This document shows positions 1-9,590 of a stretch of DNA of 64,000 nt, in pieces. The position numbers were made by a program, and so were the translations under genes. Under the pieces are notes generated by a model. It saw only the letters and a program-made list of their open reading frames with translations, searched no databases and was not told where the DNA came from. The stretch covers positions 1 through 64,000 of the forward strand of contig NZ_JAMJPL010000007.1 in the NCBI RefSeq assembly GCF_023555055.1, read 5' to 3'. Each line of letters begins with the position of its first letter. The first letter of the stretch is position 1. This stretch comes from Marinobacter sp. ATCH36. GTDB taxonomy: Bacteria; Pseudomonadota; Gammaproteobacteria; Pseudomonadales; Oleiphilaceae.

Positions 1-35
1 CAAATAACAACCAATGACGCCAATAATTCAGGCAT
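1..35 (-). CDS. possible 5' end of a gene running off the left edge
   Basis: An ATG on the minus strand (complement of 33-35) is preceded by an AGGA-type ribosome-binding site about 8 nt upstream and opens a frame reading MPELLASLVVI to the window edge. The start of this peptide is hydrophobic. Only eleven codons are visible, so neither family nor reality of the gene can be decided. The stretch 36-179 between it and the next feature holds nothing recognisable. Confidence 0.25.
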   Translation of the reverse strand, partial: MPELLASLVVI

Positions 36-179
36 CGCTGGTATCCTTTAGCTTCTCACTCACACTGGTTCTTCCTGGAGCACGTCAGATCACCGGAAAA
101 CGGTGTTTCTGGATGGGCACTAACTAGGCGAAAACCGCCGAACGCTATGTTCAGTCTTCGAGATGGGTATGGAGGAGTG

Positions 180-206
180 CAGGGGCCAAATTGGTTTGGG
201 CCCCTG
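180..206 (-). terminator. hairpin downstream of the Ig-like lipoprotein
   Basis: CAGGGGCC and GGCCCCTG form an 8-bp perfect inverted repeat around an 11-nt loop, about 40 nt past the stop codon of the minus-strand lipoprotein gene. No T-tract follows on the minus strand, so it is a weak intrinsic terminator or an mRNA 3'-end stabiliser. Confidence 0.45.
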
Positions 207-247
207 TGAATTTAAAGTTCTATGGAGGAACTGATCCGGATACTACA

Positions 248-2011
248 TTAAAAGGCTTTTTCTACGCTGAACTGAGTAGCGGTTGGCGAATCCGATAACT
301 CGAAAACGATTGCAAAGCCGTTGTCTGGCCTATCTTCATTGAGCGAAATGCCTAACTCCACACTCTCGCCAGCTTCTAGAACTCCTTCTCCTGGAGAGAG
401 TGACGTCACCAGGGTTAATCCATTGAAGAATTCAGCTCCATCGATTTCAAAAGTCCGGTTCGATGTGTTGGTGATTGTTGCATAGAAGAAGCTCCCTGCC
501 TTGACCTCCCCTGTTTCGTCATCGACTACGCGGATAGTAAGGCCTGAAACTTCAATGGCCTCTGAAAAAGAAGAGACAACTCTTAGCGTTACTTCGTCAA
601 TTGCAATGGTGTCTGGCACTTCGCCCATGATGTCAAATTGTCTGGCCGTAGAGCTGGTAGCATTACTTGTAAACTGTCCTGACACAGTGCCGCCTTGCGG
701 TGAGTCCAATGTTAAATCACCACTGCCTGGTGTTAACTCGACCGCTGTCCCGTCCGCGATAACGCCATTCGCTTCATCGTTAGGCAGAACCGTAGCGGTT
801 ATGAGCGACTCGTCCGAAGCATTATCGAGAATAACGTTTGGAGTTGCCTGCAGTGTGAGAGCGCCGGGCTTGTTCGGGGCTGCAACAACATTCAATGGGC
901 TCTCAACCTGGAAATCGCCAAGCTGAGCCGTAATTGTGCTCGCGCCCTCGGACAAAGCAGAAACAAGCCCCTTGCTGGGTACTACGTCGCTCACAGAAGC
1001 GACTGACGGCGCACTAGACTGCCAAGTTACTTGATCTGTTACATCTTTTGATGAGCCATCCGTATAGGTTGCGGATGATGTGAGTCGAGAAAGGCTGCCC
1101 TCGAAAATACTGGAATCTTCAGCTGATATGGTAATTAAGCTGAGAGCAGCCTCACCTACCGTTACCTTTGCGGTCGAAGTGATGCCATTGAGCTCCGCTG
1201 TTACCTCTGTCGAGTCAGTTGTAATGCCTTTTACGCTACCAGAGTTGCTGACAGTCGCTATGCCGTCATTGGCTGACGTCCATTGCACGTCCTCAGTCAC
1301 GTCAATGACGACATCACCTTTGTATGTACCTTCCACCTGGATTGAATCAGTTTCACCCACTGCCAGTTCGACGCTCTGCTTCGAAAGCTGTAGAGAGAGC
1401 AGCTCGGGCGAGGAGATTGTGACGGTTGTTGCGCTACTTACACCATCCAGGCTTGCGGTGATAGTCACCGTTCCCTGTGCTTTACTTTCAATAAGGTTCG
1501 AAATGCTATCAGAAAATGCGGCTGTGTCAGCATCGGAAGATGTCCAGGAAACGGACGTGGATACGTCTTGCGAAGACCCATCGAGATAGATGACCTGTGC
1601 ACTAACAGTGAGGTCGGTATAAAGTGGGATCTGACTGTTCGAGGGTGATAACTTTATCTCTTGGATGGTGTTCTCAACGAACTCCGCGGTTAACGTTCTG
1701 TTTTCCGATGCTTTGGCTTCTAGTGCTGGCTGATTCGAGATGGTGGACCCGTTTTCCTTCCATCCAACAAAAATGTAGCCCGAATTAGCTTCTGCCTTGA
1801 GCTTGAAAGTGCTCCCCTCCTGATATTCTCCCGCCCCGGTAACAGAACCTGCCATGTTGGGCATGACGGCTGTTTCGATTGAGAATTTTTCGACAGGGTC
1901 CGTAGTGGGGGTTGAGGAATCGTCACTTCCACCACCGCCCCCACAAGCGCTTAAGACGACAGAGAAAATAAAGTATAAAGCAATATTTAATACGACTATT
2001 GGCTTCTGCAC
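248..2011 (-). CDS. Ig-like (BIG2) repeat surface lipoprotein
   Basis: Predicted outer-membrane or surface lipoprotein of about 587 residues. The N-terminus has a hydrophobic signal segment ending in a lipobox (LSAC) followed by a run of glycines and an acidic/Ser-Thr linker. Next comes an InlB/bacterial-repeat type module (a GYIFVGW-like core near residues 75-90). At least three bacterial Ig-like group 2 domains follow, each with the signature 'DGSSxDVTxxVxWxSSxxxxAxVS...GxVxxxxxGxxxITA'. The C-terminal ~190 residues are unassigned. The GTG at 2011 was chosen as start because AAGGAG lies 7 nt upstream; a TTG at 2032 in the same frame lacks such a site. BIG2 proteins usually act in adhesion or matrix binding, which would suit a neighbourhood devoted to extracellular matrix, but the substrate is unknown. 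No PEP-CTERM tail is present. Confidence 0.8.
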   Translation of the reverse strand: MQKPIVVLNIALYFIFSVVLSACGGGGGSDDSSTPTTDPVEKFSIETAVMPNMAGSVTGAGEYQEGSTFKLKAEANSGYIFVGWKENGSTISNQPALEAKASENRTLTAEFVENTIQEIKLSPSNSQIPLYTDLTVSAQVIYLDGSSQDVSTSVSWTSSDADTAAFSDSISNLIESKAQGTVTITASLDGVSSATTVTISSPELLSLQLSKQSVELAVGETDSIQVEGTYKGDVVIDVTEDVQWTSANDGIATVSNSGSVKGITTDSTEVTAELNGITSTAKVTVGEAALSLITISAEDSSIFEGSLSRLTSSATYTDGSSKDVTDQVTWQSSAPSVASVSDVVPSKGLVSALSEGASTITAQLGDFQVESPLNVVAAPNKPGALTLQATPNVILDNASDESLITATVLPNDEANGVIADGTAVELTPGSGDLTLDSPQGGTVSGQFTSNATSSTARQFDIMGEVPDTIAIDEVTLRVVSSFSEAIEVSGLTIRVVDDETGEVKAGSFFYATITNTSNRTFEIDGAEFFNGLTLVTSLSPGEGVLEAGESVELGISLNEDRPDNGFAIVFELSDSPTATQFSVEKAF

Positions 2012-2264
2012 AAAGCAACTCCTTGCTTTCAAGTTTTTTTATCCTGGTTACGATTTGCAAACGCTTATTCGCCGATGAGGACACATGTTCCGCTTATGGC
2101 CCGTAGCTCAAATGTCTCAGGTGCATCACGAAATTAGCGTATTAGAGGTTAAAATTGCAACAAGAATTAGTCGCCCAAGGCGACACACTCAAGAGATGCC
2201 TGCGGCGGAGCAACGTTGACCTTAAAAGGAATGGCTTCAGTCAGATATTTTAGGAAGGGGGTTG

Positions 2265-2376
2265 GGGGTGACTCCATCAGCGACACTCCGGCACACAAGT
2301 CCACCGCTTCGGCTGCTCCCTTCCGGGCCTGACCGGGTTCACGGTTTATCGTTGCGGAGGCACCAATGGAGCCACC
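2265..2376 (-). ncRNA. ffs: 4.5S signal recognition particle RNA
   Basis: The minus strand reads GGTGGCTCCATTGG at the 5' end, contains the universally conserved SRP domain IV apical core (GGTCAGGCCCGGAAGGGAGC, followed by AGCC) and returns with a complementary 3' arm ending near the GGGGGTGACTCC segment. Length (~112 nt) and the extended hairpin fold match bacterial small SRP RNA, which binds Ffh and targets membrane and secreted proteins co-translationally. Ends are approximate because they are placed from the pairing of the two arms. Confidence 0.93.
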
Positions 2377-2438
2377 ATAACGGGCTTCGGGGCTAAATCC
2401 CTCAAAGCGGCGCGCATATTAGCAAAAGGGTCTGGGCA

Positions 2439-3092
2439 CTACAATGGCAATGGCACTTCATCACAACGAAACCAGCAGGCGATGCTGTAACGGGTGCGAT
2501 TGGCCGGCAGAACCTCGTGGGGAATCTCCTCGCTCATGAACAGGGCCATGCGCCCTTCAACGGGCAGCACCTTGCCACAAATCTCGTCCTCGTTTTCTCG
2601 ATTGAACACCTGCAGAGCGCCGCCGTCGGCTTCCTGCCAATCTTCGTTCAGATACAGAACCAGGCTCACAACCCGGGAGGCCCTGCCCTGAAAACTGTCG
2701 ACGTGGCGGCGGTAAAAATCCCCCTCGTGGTAGGTGGCATAATGGGCCTCAAACCTTTTAAGGCCCAGAAACAGGCGCTGGTTCAGCCCAACCCGGACCG
2801 ACTCGAAGAAGGCAAACAGCTCCTCCTGCACCGGGGTCATGCCCTGGAGCCAGGCAATCTTGTCGCGGCGGACAGATCTGTCCCGAAGCAGGTCAGCACC
2901 CCGGCCTATGCGGGCTTTCGTGAGCGCTTCTGTTCTGTCCAGGGTCTGAACTTCATTACGCAGACCACTCAACAAATCCACACCCAGACGCGACGCCACG
3001 TTCTGGCTCATCCAGCCATGCTCGGTCAGGCCATCAGCAATCTCATCCAGCCATTGATCACTGACAACGGGCGCAACACTCTGGTTATTCAT
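2439..3092 (-). CDS. 2OG-Fe(II) oxygenase (SM-20/prolyl 4-hydroxylase-like)
   Basis: A 217-residue protein of the 2-oxoglutarate/Fe(II) dioxygenase superfamily. The iron facial triad is visible as H130-x-D132 (within RRHVDSF) and H192 (within IPHEVLP), and R201 in the RYSIACWFR segment is the likely 2-oxoglutarate-binding residue. The family hydroxylates protein or small-molecule substrates; the substrate here cannot be read from sequence. The ATG at 3092 has GGAG about 7 nt upstream; a longer frame to 3242 would run into the divergent neighbour and lacks a better site. It is divergently arranged with the mutarotase gene. Confidence 0.85.
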   Translation of the reverse strand: MNNQSVAPVVSDQWLDEIADGLTEHGWMSQNVASRLGVDLLSGLRNEVQTLDRTEALTKARIGRGADLLRDRSVRRDKIAWLQGMTPVQEELFAFFESVRVGLNQRLFLGLKRFEAHYATYHEGDFYRRHVDSFQGRASRVVSLVLYLNEDWQEADGGALQVFNRENEDEICGKVLPVEGRMALFMSEEIPHEVLPANRTRYSIACWFRCDEVPLPL

Positions 3093-3235
3093 TGAACAAT
3101 CTCCGGCAGGGACGATGGATTTTATGCCGGATTCTCGCCGTAAAGACAGTTTTAATTTACCCTGACTGTAAGGAAATGCCGTAACAGTCAGATCAGATCG
3201 TTCGACCACGCTAACAAGCAGTAACGAGGCAACAA

Positions 3236-4129
3236 GTGACACTGAAACCCGGGCACTGGTCCTTTACCCGCTGGGCAACCGTTGGACAACTGGAGGCTCT
3301 GGAAGTACACCATCCCCAATTCCACGCCCGCGTGTTTCTGCAGGGCGCCCACCTCACCCACTTTGCGCCTCTTGATGAGTCGAACTGGCTGTGGCTCAGT
3401 GACACCGCCTGCTTCCAGCCGGGCCGGGCCATTCGTGGTGGCATCCCCGTGTGCTGGCCCTGGTTTGGCGTTCCTGACAAGAATCCACCGGAAGTACGGA
3501 AGCGGATACTGACCGACGCCTCCCATGGCTTTGCTCGCACCGCGGTGTGGAAACTGGAAGATGTCCGCGAGACAGCCCAGGAAGTGGAAATCAGCCTGTC
3601 CCTGGACGCAAACGCCGATTTCGCCGATGCCTGGCAGGGGCGTGCGCTTTTGCTGATGACCTTCAATTTCTCGGCCGACGGCTGCCAACTGGTCCTGAGC
3701 ACCACCAATCCGGGGTCAGAACCCCTCGCCTTCAGCCAGGCGCTTCATACCTACCTGCCTACAACGGACATCCAGCAGACCCGGATTGAAGGACTGGACA
3801 AGTGTGGCTACGTTGATTCCCTGCACGAGTGGAGCTATCACACCCAGCAGGGTCCGGTGCAATTTGAGGGTGAAACCGACCGCATCTATGAAAGTGGCGA
3901 GCCGCTGACTGTTTCGACCCCGGCGGGAAACCGCAAACTGACCATGATCGGCAGCGATTCCACGGTGGTATGGAACCCCGGGCCGGAAAAGGCGGCACGT
4001 TTGTCGGATTTTCCAGATGATGCCTGGCGGTCCATGCTGTGTGTCGAGAGCGCGAATGCGCTCAGTGATTATCGCGTTCTGAATGAAGGCCAAAGCCATA
4101 CGCTTGGCGTTATGATTGGAAGAGTCTAA
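3236..4129 (+). CDS. D-hexose-6-phosphate mutarotase (YeaD-like aldose 1-epimerase)
   Basis: A 297-residue cytoplasmic protein of the aldose-1-epimerase superfamily, YeaD subgroup, that interconverts the alpha and beta anomers of hexose 6-phosphates. Typical motifs are RGGIPVCWPWFG near residue 67, the conserved His in SHGFARTAVW near residue 100, a second His in QALHTYLP near residue 165 and a C-terminal acidic residue in MLCVESAN (candidate catalytic Glu). Length is normal for the family. The start is GTG at 3236 with a weak upstream purine stretch. It begins a tight plus-strand run through an acyltransferase, an SDR-like protein and prsK, so a role in sugar supply for polysaccharide synthesis is plausible but inferred. 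Confidence 0.88.
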   Translation: MTLKPGHWSFTRWATVGQLEALEVHHPQFHARVFLQGAHLTHFAPLDESNWLWLSDTACFQPGRAIRGGIPVCWPWFGVPDKNPPEVRKRILTDASHGFARTAVWKLEDVRETAQEVEISLSLDANADFADAWQGRALLLMTFNFSADGCQLVLSTTNPGSEPLAFSQALHTYLPTTDIQQTRIEGLDKCGYVDSLHEWSYHTQQGPVQFEGETDRIYESGEPLTVSTPAGNRKLTMIGSDSTVVWNPGPEKAARLSDFPDDAWRSMLCVESANALSDYRVLNEGQSHTLGVMIGRV

Positions 4130-4146
4130 AACAACAGGGAGCCCAC

Positions 4147-4962
4147 ATGGGTCTGGCATCCTATCTGAAATCCAGGCTGCTACCGGCAGAGCTGGAAAGC
4201 CACATTGATCGCATACGTAAGCCGATTGGCACGCTCGGGTATGACCCCTGGGGCTACAACAACGAGGCCATGAAATACGGCCTGGCCCTTACCCGCCAGC
4301 TCTACGAAAAGTATTTCCGTGTCGAAGCCACCGGCGTAGAGAAGATTCCGGCTGAAAGCCCTGTACTCATCGTGCCCAATCACAGCGGGCAACTGCCGAT
4401 TGATGGCCTGCTGATTGCCTATGCCCTGGCAACCCGGGAGAAAAACCCCCGCGTTCCACGGGCAATGATCGAGCGTTTCTTTCCCACCGTACCCTATCTC
4501 GGCAACCTGTTGAACGAATGTGGTGCCGTGCTCGGCGACCCGATCAATTGCGCAAAAATGCTGGCGAATGACGAGGCAGTGATTGTTTTCCCGGAGGGTG
4601 TGCGCGGCTCTGGAAAACTGTATCAGGACCGCTATCAGCTCAAACGATTCGGTAACGGCTTCATGCATCTGGCGATGAAGTACAAGGCGCCCATTGTGCC
4701 GGTAGGCGTGGTGGGCTGTGAGGAAACCATTCCTGCCATCGCCAACATCAAGCCCCTTGCTAAGCTGCTTGGCATCCCATACGCCCCACTGGCCGCGCCT
4801 GTGGTGTTGCCTGCCAAGGTGCACCTCAATTTTGGTGACCCGATGATATTCGACGACCTGGAAATCCCGGAAGAACAGATCACCGAACGGGTGGAACTTG
4901 TAAAAGCGGCAATCAGCGAACTGATCGATACCGGACTGAGCGAAAGGAAAAGGCTGTTCTGA
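4147..4962 (+). CDS. lysophospholipid acyltransferase family protein (PlsC/MGAT-like)
   Basis: A 271-residue acyltransferase. The N-terminal motif appears as NHSGQLPIDG near residues 80-89, so the catalytic His and the Asp are separated by six residues rather than the four of the classical HX4D. This spacing resembles the MGAT-like branch. A second conserved block, FPEGVRGSGK, sits near residue 150, and the phosphate-binding region and VPVGVVG segment follow. Such enzymes move fatty acyl chains onto lysophospholipids or other glycerolipids at the inner membrane. The stop overlaps the start of the next gene by one base (TGATG), indicating translational coupling. The acceptor is unknown. Confidence 0.82.
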   Translation: MGLASYLKSRLLPAELESHIDRIRKPIGTLGYDPWGYNNEAMKYGLALTRQLYEKYFRVEATGVEKIPAESPVLIVPNHSGQLPIDGLLIAYALATREKNPRVPRAMIERFFPTVPYLGNLLNECGAVLGDPINCAKMLANDEAVIVFPEGVRGSGKLYQDRYQLKRFGNGFMHLAMKYKAPIVPVGVVGCEETIPAIANIKPLAKLLGIPYAPLAAPVVLPAKVHLNFGDPMIFDDLEIPEEQITERVELVKAAISELIDTGLSERKRLF

Positions 4963-5909
4963 TGGGCGAACAACGCAGACCTCATATTCTTGTTACCGGT
5001 GCCGCCGGCGCCCTGGCGCAACAGGTAATCGACCGCCTGCGGGACAGTTGCGACCTGGTAGCAGTGGATTTCCGTGAGCAGGTTTATCTCGGTGATGATA
5101 TTCCCAGCTACTGCATCGACTTCAACAAGCGCTCGTTCGAGGACCTGTTCCGGCGCTACAAATTCGATGGCGTTATTCACCTGGGCCGCATCATGTCCAG
5201 CCAGCTCACCCGCATGCGCCGCTATAACGCAAACGTACTGGGCACGCAAAAACTGCTGGACTTAAGCCACAAATACGGCATAAAACGGATCGTCGTGTTA
5301 TCCACCTTCCACGTTTACGGCGCGGTTGCCTACAACCCGGCTCTGATTGATGAAGAAGCGCCCCTGAAAAGCGCCGGCCTGAGCGCGGACCTGATCGATT
5401 CGGTGGAACTGGAAAACCTGGCCAACATCTACCTCTGGCGGTATCCGGACCTGAACATCACCATACTGCGGCCCTGCAACATCGTTGGCCCCGGTGTGCG
5501 AAATTCCATCAGTACTCTGTTGGGTATGGAGCGGGCGCCGGTGCTGGCTGGCTTTTCACCGATAATGCAGTTCATCCACATCGACGATATGGCCGATGCC
5601 ATCGTGCTGGCGTACAACAAACCCCAGCGAGGCGTTTTCAATGTCGCGCCGGAAGACTGGGTAGCGTATCAACATGCTCTCAAGCTCTGCGGCTGCCGGC
5701 CAATACCGATACCGTCCGTTCCGCCATTGCTGCCCAAAATGATATTGGGCACTCTGAAGCTACGAAGTTTTCCTTCGTACCTGATGGCATTTTTCAAGTA
5801 TCCTGTCGTCATAGACGGCAGAGCATTCGCCCGGGAATTTGGATTCACTCCCCGGCGGCCGCTGAAAGAAATATTCCGGTTTTATCGTGAGAACAAAAAG
5901 CCGGTCTGA
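4962..5909 (+). CDS. NAD-dependent epimerase/dehydratase-like protein (atypical SDR)
   Basis: A 315-residue extended short-chain dehydrogenase/reductase fold. The N-terminal Rossmann motif is TGAAGALA (third glycine replaced by alanine). A VIHLG strand, a STFHVYGA segment (usual position of the catalytic Ser/Thr) and ILRPCNIVGPG follow the family pattern. The YxxxK catalytic pair is not seen: the expected site reads LIDSVELENL. The protein may therefore be a non-catalytic or altered-chemistry member. It is coupled to the acyltransferase upstream (1-nt overlap) and lies 29 nt before prsK, so it is probably in the same transcript. Confidence 0.75.
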   Translation: MGEQRRPHILVTGAAGALAQQVIDRLRDSCDLVAVDFREQVYLGDDIPSYCIDFNKRSFEDLFRRYKFDGVIHLGRIMSSQLTRMRRYNANVLGTQKLLDLSHKYGIKRIVVLSTFHVYGAVAYNPALIDEEAPLKSAGLSADLIDSVELENLANIYLWRYPDLNITILRPCNIVGPGVRNSISTLLGMERAPVLAGFSPIMQFIHIDDMADAIVLAYNKPQRGVFNVAPEDWVAYQHALKLCGCRPIPIPSVPPLLPKMILGTLKLRSFPSYLMAFFKYPVVIDGRAFAREFGFTPRRPLKEIFRFYRENKKPV

Positions 5910-5938
5910 GTAATGGCACAAGACGCAGGACGCGAGCC

Positions 5939-8047
5939 ATGTTGAACGATTTCAGCCTTATCAGTCATTCCGCAACAGCCATCGCCTATGGGCTGCTGGC
6001 GTTGGTTATTGCCACACGATACCTCAGGCGGGATACCGACCGCTCATTGCTGCTGGCGGCTGTTGTCACTGTTATCTGGGCCGGGTCACTGGTCACCCAG
6101 AGCCTGTGGGGCGAGCCCGGATTTTTCATCCGCTATCTGCTCGAACTGCTGCGAGACGCAGCCTGGATCACGGTGCTGTTTGCCCTGTTACGGGATTCTT
6201 TTCGCACAGCCAATCTTGTAGGCCGCCTGCGCAGGATCCTGGCGACCGCCACCATAGCCCTGATCGTCTTACTGCTAGGCTCCGGCGCGCTGGAATACGC
6301 CTTTGGGTACAGCCTTCTGGACGGCAAAACCAAGGTAGTGGGCCAGATCGCCGTCTCCCTGCTGGGCCTGTCCCTGGTTGAACAGATCTGGCGCAACTCG
6401 CTGTCGTTCGGCCGCTCCAGCATGAAGTATGTCTGCATCGCAGTCGCCACCCTGTTCGCCTTCGACTTCTTCATGTACGCGGATGCGCTGCTTTTCGGCC
6501 AGGTGGCGGAATCGTTCTGGAATGCCCGCGGCCTGGTTAACGCTGCGCTGGTCCCCCTGTTTGCGGTCAACGTTATCAACACCCGCAAGCAACCGGTGGA
6601 CTTTCAACTCTCACGACAAGCGGTATTCCATGCCGGTACCCTGCTGATGGCCGGCGCCTACCTGCTGTTCCTGGCACTGGGCGGCTACTACGTGAAAACC
6701 CTCGGCGGTGACTGGGGCGAAGCCCTGCAGGTTCTTTTCCTCACAGTTGCGCTGGTGTTTCTGACCACTTTGCTCACCTCCCGGCGCGTAAGAGCCCGCC
6801 TGATGGTGTTCATCAGCCAGAACTTCTTCGACTACAAATACGACTACCGCGACGAATGGCTGAAAATGACCCGTGAAATGGCGGACCTCAGCGATAACCC
6901 ACCACTCCCCGAGCGGGTAATCCGCATTCTCACCGGCCTGGTGGAGAGCAATGCCGGTGCCTTGTGGATCCGCGAAGACCGGGGGGATTTGATACTCAAG
7001 ACCGCCGTCAACATGGTAACTCCGAAATACACAACGATCGATGGCAACTCGGAACTGGTTCGATTTTTCGGCGAGCGTGAATGGATTATCGACCTCCACG
7101 AGTACAAGAGCGACCCGGTACGCTACAACCTCCTGGAAATCCCCGACTCGATCTCGAAAATACCCGACGGCTGGCTGGTCATCCCTCTCTACCTGAGCAA
7201 TGATCTTTACGGCATCGCCATGATCGGCAATCCTTACGCCCGGGTGGAGCTGAACTGGGAGAACTTCGACCTGATCAAGGTTGTGGCCCGGCAGACCTGT
7301 AACCTGCTGGCCCAGGCAGACGCCCAGAACCGGCTGTCGCGGGCGATGCAGTTTGAGGCCGTCAGCAAGGCCTCCGCGTTTATGGTGCACGACCTGAAAA
7401 CGCTGATTGCGCAATTATCCCTGCTGGTCAAAAACGCTCCCAGGCACCGGGAAAACCCGGCCTTTATCGACGACATGATCAACACCACCGACCACGCCGT
7501 TCGCAAAATGTCCAACCTGGTGGACCATATCCGCAGACCAGCAGACGACACCATGGTGACCGAAGTGGTGGAGCTGACCGAGGTTGTCCGGCACCTTGCA
7601 GAACATTACTCTCGCCGTCAGCCGGCACCAAGAGTGGCTGGCGACTCCAGCAACATCCATATCAAAGCCGACCGGGAACAGCTCTACAGCATACTTGGCC
7701 ACCTGATACAGAACGCCCAGGACGCCACGCCGGCGGATGGCGAGATAACCCTCACCCTCAAAAAGGCCAGAGGCAACGTGGTACTGTTCATTCAGGATAC
7801 GGGCCAGGGAATGACCGAGGATTTTATCGAGTCCCAGCTGTTCAAACCCTTCGAGAGCACCAAGGGCCTCACCGGAATGGGCATTGGCGCTTACCAGGCA
7901 CGGGAATTCGTACGCAACGTGGGTGGTAACATCGACGTCACCAGCGAACCCGGCCTGGGCTCGTGCTTTTCGATCCAGTTCCCGCTCGTCAAACCGGTCA
8001 AGGGCCAAGCGCCGGCTGAATTGGAGCCTGAACAGAATGCCAAATAA
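5939..8047 (+). CDS. prsK: XrtA/PEP-CTERM system histidine kinase PrsK
   Basis: A 702-residue membrane sensor kinase. The first ~285 residues carry about eight hydrophobic helices forming the PrsK-type membrane domain, and a GAF-like region spans about 310-470. The phospho-acceptor is H484 in MVHDLKTL. The ATPase domain shows the N-box around N592 (LIQNAQDA), the G1 box DTGQGM near 620 and a glycine-rich G2 lid (GMGIGAYQAREF). The family is the sensor of the exosortase A/PEP-CTERM system and is paired with PrsR, encoded 118 nt downstream. The signal sensed is unknown. The gene follows the SDR-like gene closely; the start at 5939 is ATG. Confidence 0.93.
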   Translation: MLNDFSLISHSATAIAYGLLALVIATRYLRRDTDRSLLLAAVVTVIWAGSLVTQSLWGEPGFFIRYLLELLRDAAWITVLFALLRDSFRTANLVGRLRRILATATIALIVLLLGSGALEYAFGYSLLDGKTKVVGQIAVSLLGLSLVEQIWRNSLSFGRSSMKYVCIAVATLFAFDFFMYADALLFGQVAESFWNARGLVNAALVPLFAVNVINTRKQPVDFQLSRQAVFHAGTLLMAGAYLLFLALGGYYVKTLGGDWGEALQVLFLTVALVFLTTLLTSRRVRARLMVFISQNFFDYKYDYRDEWLKMTREMADLSDNPPLPERVIRILTGLVESNAGALWIREDRGDLILKTAVNMVTPKYTTIDGNSELVRFFGEREWIIDLHEYKSDPVRYNLLEIPDSISKIPDGWLVIPLYLSNDLYGIAMIGNPYARVELNWENFDLIKVVARQTCNLLAQADAQNRLSRAMQFEAVSKASAFMVHDLKTLIAQLSLLVKNAPRHRENPAFIDDMINTTDHAVRKMSNLVDHIRRPADDTMVTEVVELTEVVRHLAEHYSRRQPAPRVAGDSSNIHIKADREQLYSILGHLIQNAQDATPADGEITLTLKKARGNVVLFIQDTGQGMTEDFIESQLFKPFESTKGLTGMGIGAYQAREFVRNVGGNIDVTSEPGLGSCFSIQFPLVKPVKGQAPAELEPEQNAK

Positions 8048-8165
8048 TTGACGAAAACCAAATCAATCAAACACTATCATTGCAAAGTGTCAATGTTCGG
8101 TTAAGAATCAAGGGTAGAGGAATCCCCGCGAAACTTCACAATACAAAAAAGGATTTGTAGCCGTT

Positions 8166-9539
8166 GTGAGTAGACGACTTTTAATCGTAGAAGATGACCC
8201 GGGCCTGCAAAGCCAGATGCGCTGGTGCTTCAGCGAAGACCTGGAAGTAAACGTTGCCGCTGACAGGGAGACCGCTCTGGCGGCCCTGCGACGAAATGAG
8301 CCAGATGTAATCACCCTGGATCTGGGCCTGCCCCCGGACCCCGGCGGAGCGTCCGAAGGGTTCCTGTTGCTGGAAGAAATCCTGCGGCTGGCCCCCATGA
8401 CCAAGGTCATTGTGGTGACCGGCCGTGAAGACAAAGAAAACGCCGTCAAAGCCATTGGCATGGGCGCCAGCGACTTTTACCAGAAGCCACTGGACGCCGA
8501 AATCCTCACCTTCGTGGTCAACCGCGCCTTCCGGCTTGCAGAACTGGAACGCGACAACCGCGAACTGGCCCGCCACCGCAACGGCACCAGCATCAAGGGC
8601 ATTGTGGCTGCCAGCCCGCAGATGCTCACCATCTGCCGCACACTGGAAAAAGTCGCGCCCACGGACGTCACAACCCTGATTACCGGCGAGACAGGCACCG
8701 GCAAGGAACTGCTGGCACGCGCGCTTCACGACCTGAGCCACCGCGCTGACAATCCCTTTGCAGCGATCAACTGTGCCGCCATTCCGGAAAATCTTCTGGA
8801 GAGCGAGCTGTTCGGCTTTGAGAAAGGCTCCTTCACAGGCGCCACCCAGAGCAAAAAAGGCAAGATTGAAAGCGCCAATGGCGGCACCCTGTTCCTGGAT
8901 GAGATCGGTGATATGCCCATGGCCCTGCAGGCCAAGCTGCTGCGGTTTTTACAGGAACGGGTGGTCGATCGTGTGGGCTCAGTGAAACCGGTTTCGGTGG
9001 ACGTGCGGGTCGTGTGTGCCACCCACAGGGACGTTCAGGAACTCATCACCCAGGGCACCTTCCGCGAAGATCTTTATTATCGCATCAGCGAAATCACACT
9101 GGATGTACCAGCCCTGAGGGACCGGGAAGGCGACGCCCTGGTAGTCGCACAATCATTGTTGAAATCGCTGGGCAAACAGATGGACCGCCCCAACCTCGCC
9201 TACACGGAAGACGCGGTCAAAGCCATCAAGAGCTACCCCTGGCCTGGTAACGTGCGGGAAATGATCAACAAGGTGAAGCGGGCCACCATTATGGCGGACG
9301 GCAAGCGGGTAACCGCAGCTGATCTGCAGCTCAACTGCGATGAGGAAGGCCACGAGAGCCAACTCAACCTGCGCCAGGTGCGTGAAAATGCCGAGCGAGC
9401 AGCCATTATACAGGCACTCCAGTCCTGCAGTTTCAACATGGCCCAAGCTTCGCGCCTGCTAGGCATTACCCGGCCAACGCTTTACAACCTGACCGACAAA
9501 TACCGAATAGAAACATCCTCTGAATCGTCGAGTGCCTGA
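8166..9539 (+). CDS. prsR: PEP-CTERM-box response regulator PrsR (sigma-54 activator)
   Basis: A 457-residue NtrC-like regulator. The receiver domain has acidic D10/D11 and phosphorylation site D52 (ITLDLGLPPD). The AAA+ domain has Walker A GETGTGKE at 174, the sigma-54-contact loop as GSFTGA at 221 (usually GAFTGA) and a Walker B-like LFLDEIGDMP. A C-terminal Fis-type helix-turn-helix covers about residues 410-450. It would be phosphorylated by PrsK and activate RNA polymerase-sigma-54 at PEP-CTERM genes. Four promoters in this window carry both a -24/-12 element and a shared upstream box that fits this role. The GTG start at 8166 has only a distant AGGA, so the exact start is less certain. 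Confidence 0.95.
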   Translation: MSRRLLIVEDDPGLQSQMRWCFSEDLEVNVAADRETALAALRRNEPDVITLDLGLPPDPGGASEGFLLLEEILRLAPMTKVIVVTGREDKENAVKAIGMGASDFYQKPLDAEILTFVVNRAFRLAELERDNRELARHRNGTSIKGIVAASPQMLTICRTLEKVAPTDVTTLITGETGTGKELLARALHDLSHRADNPFAAINCAAIPENLLESELFGFEKGSFTGATQSKKGKIESANGGTLFLDEIGDMPMALQAKLLRFLQERVVDRVGSVKPVSVDVRVVCATHRDVQELITQGTFREDLYYRISEITLDVPALRDREGDALVVAQSLLKSLGKQMDRPNLAYTEDAVKAIKSYPWPGNVREMINKVKRATIMADGKRVTAADLQLNCDEEGHESQLNLRQVRENAERAAIIQALQSCSFNMAQASRLLGITRPTLYNLTDKYRIETSSESSSA

Positions 9540-9590
9540 GTAGCAGGCAGGGAATCCATAACAATACCCAGAAAGGAAAGGAACAGGGCT

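Noticed and set aside
3188..3708. Two minus-strand frames opposite the mutarotase gene
   Set aside because: They overlap a complete plus-strand gene with family motifs and are in antisense frames.
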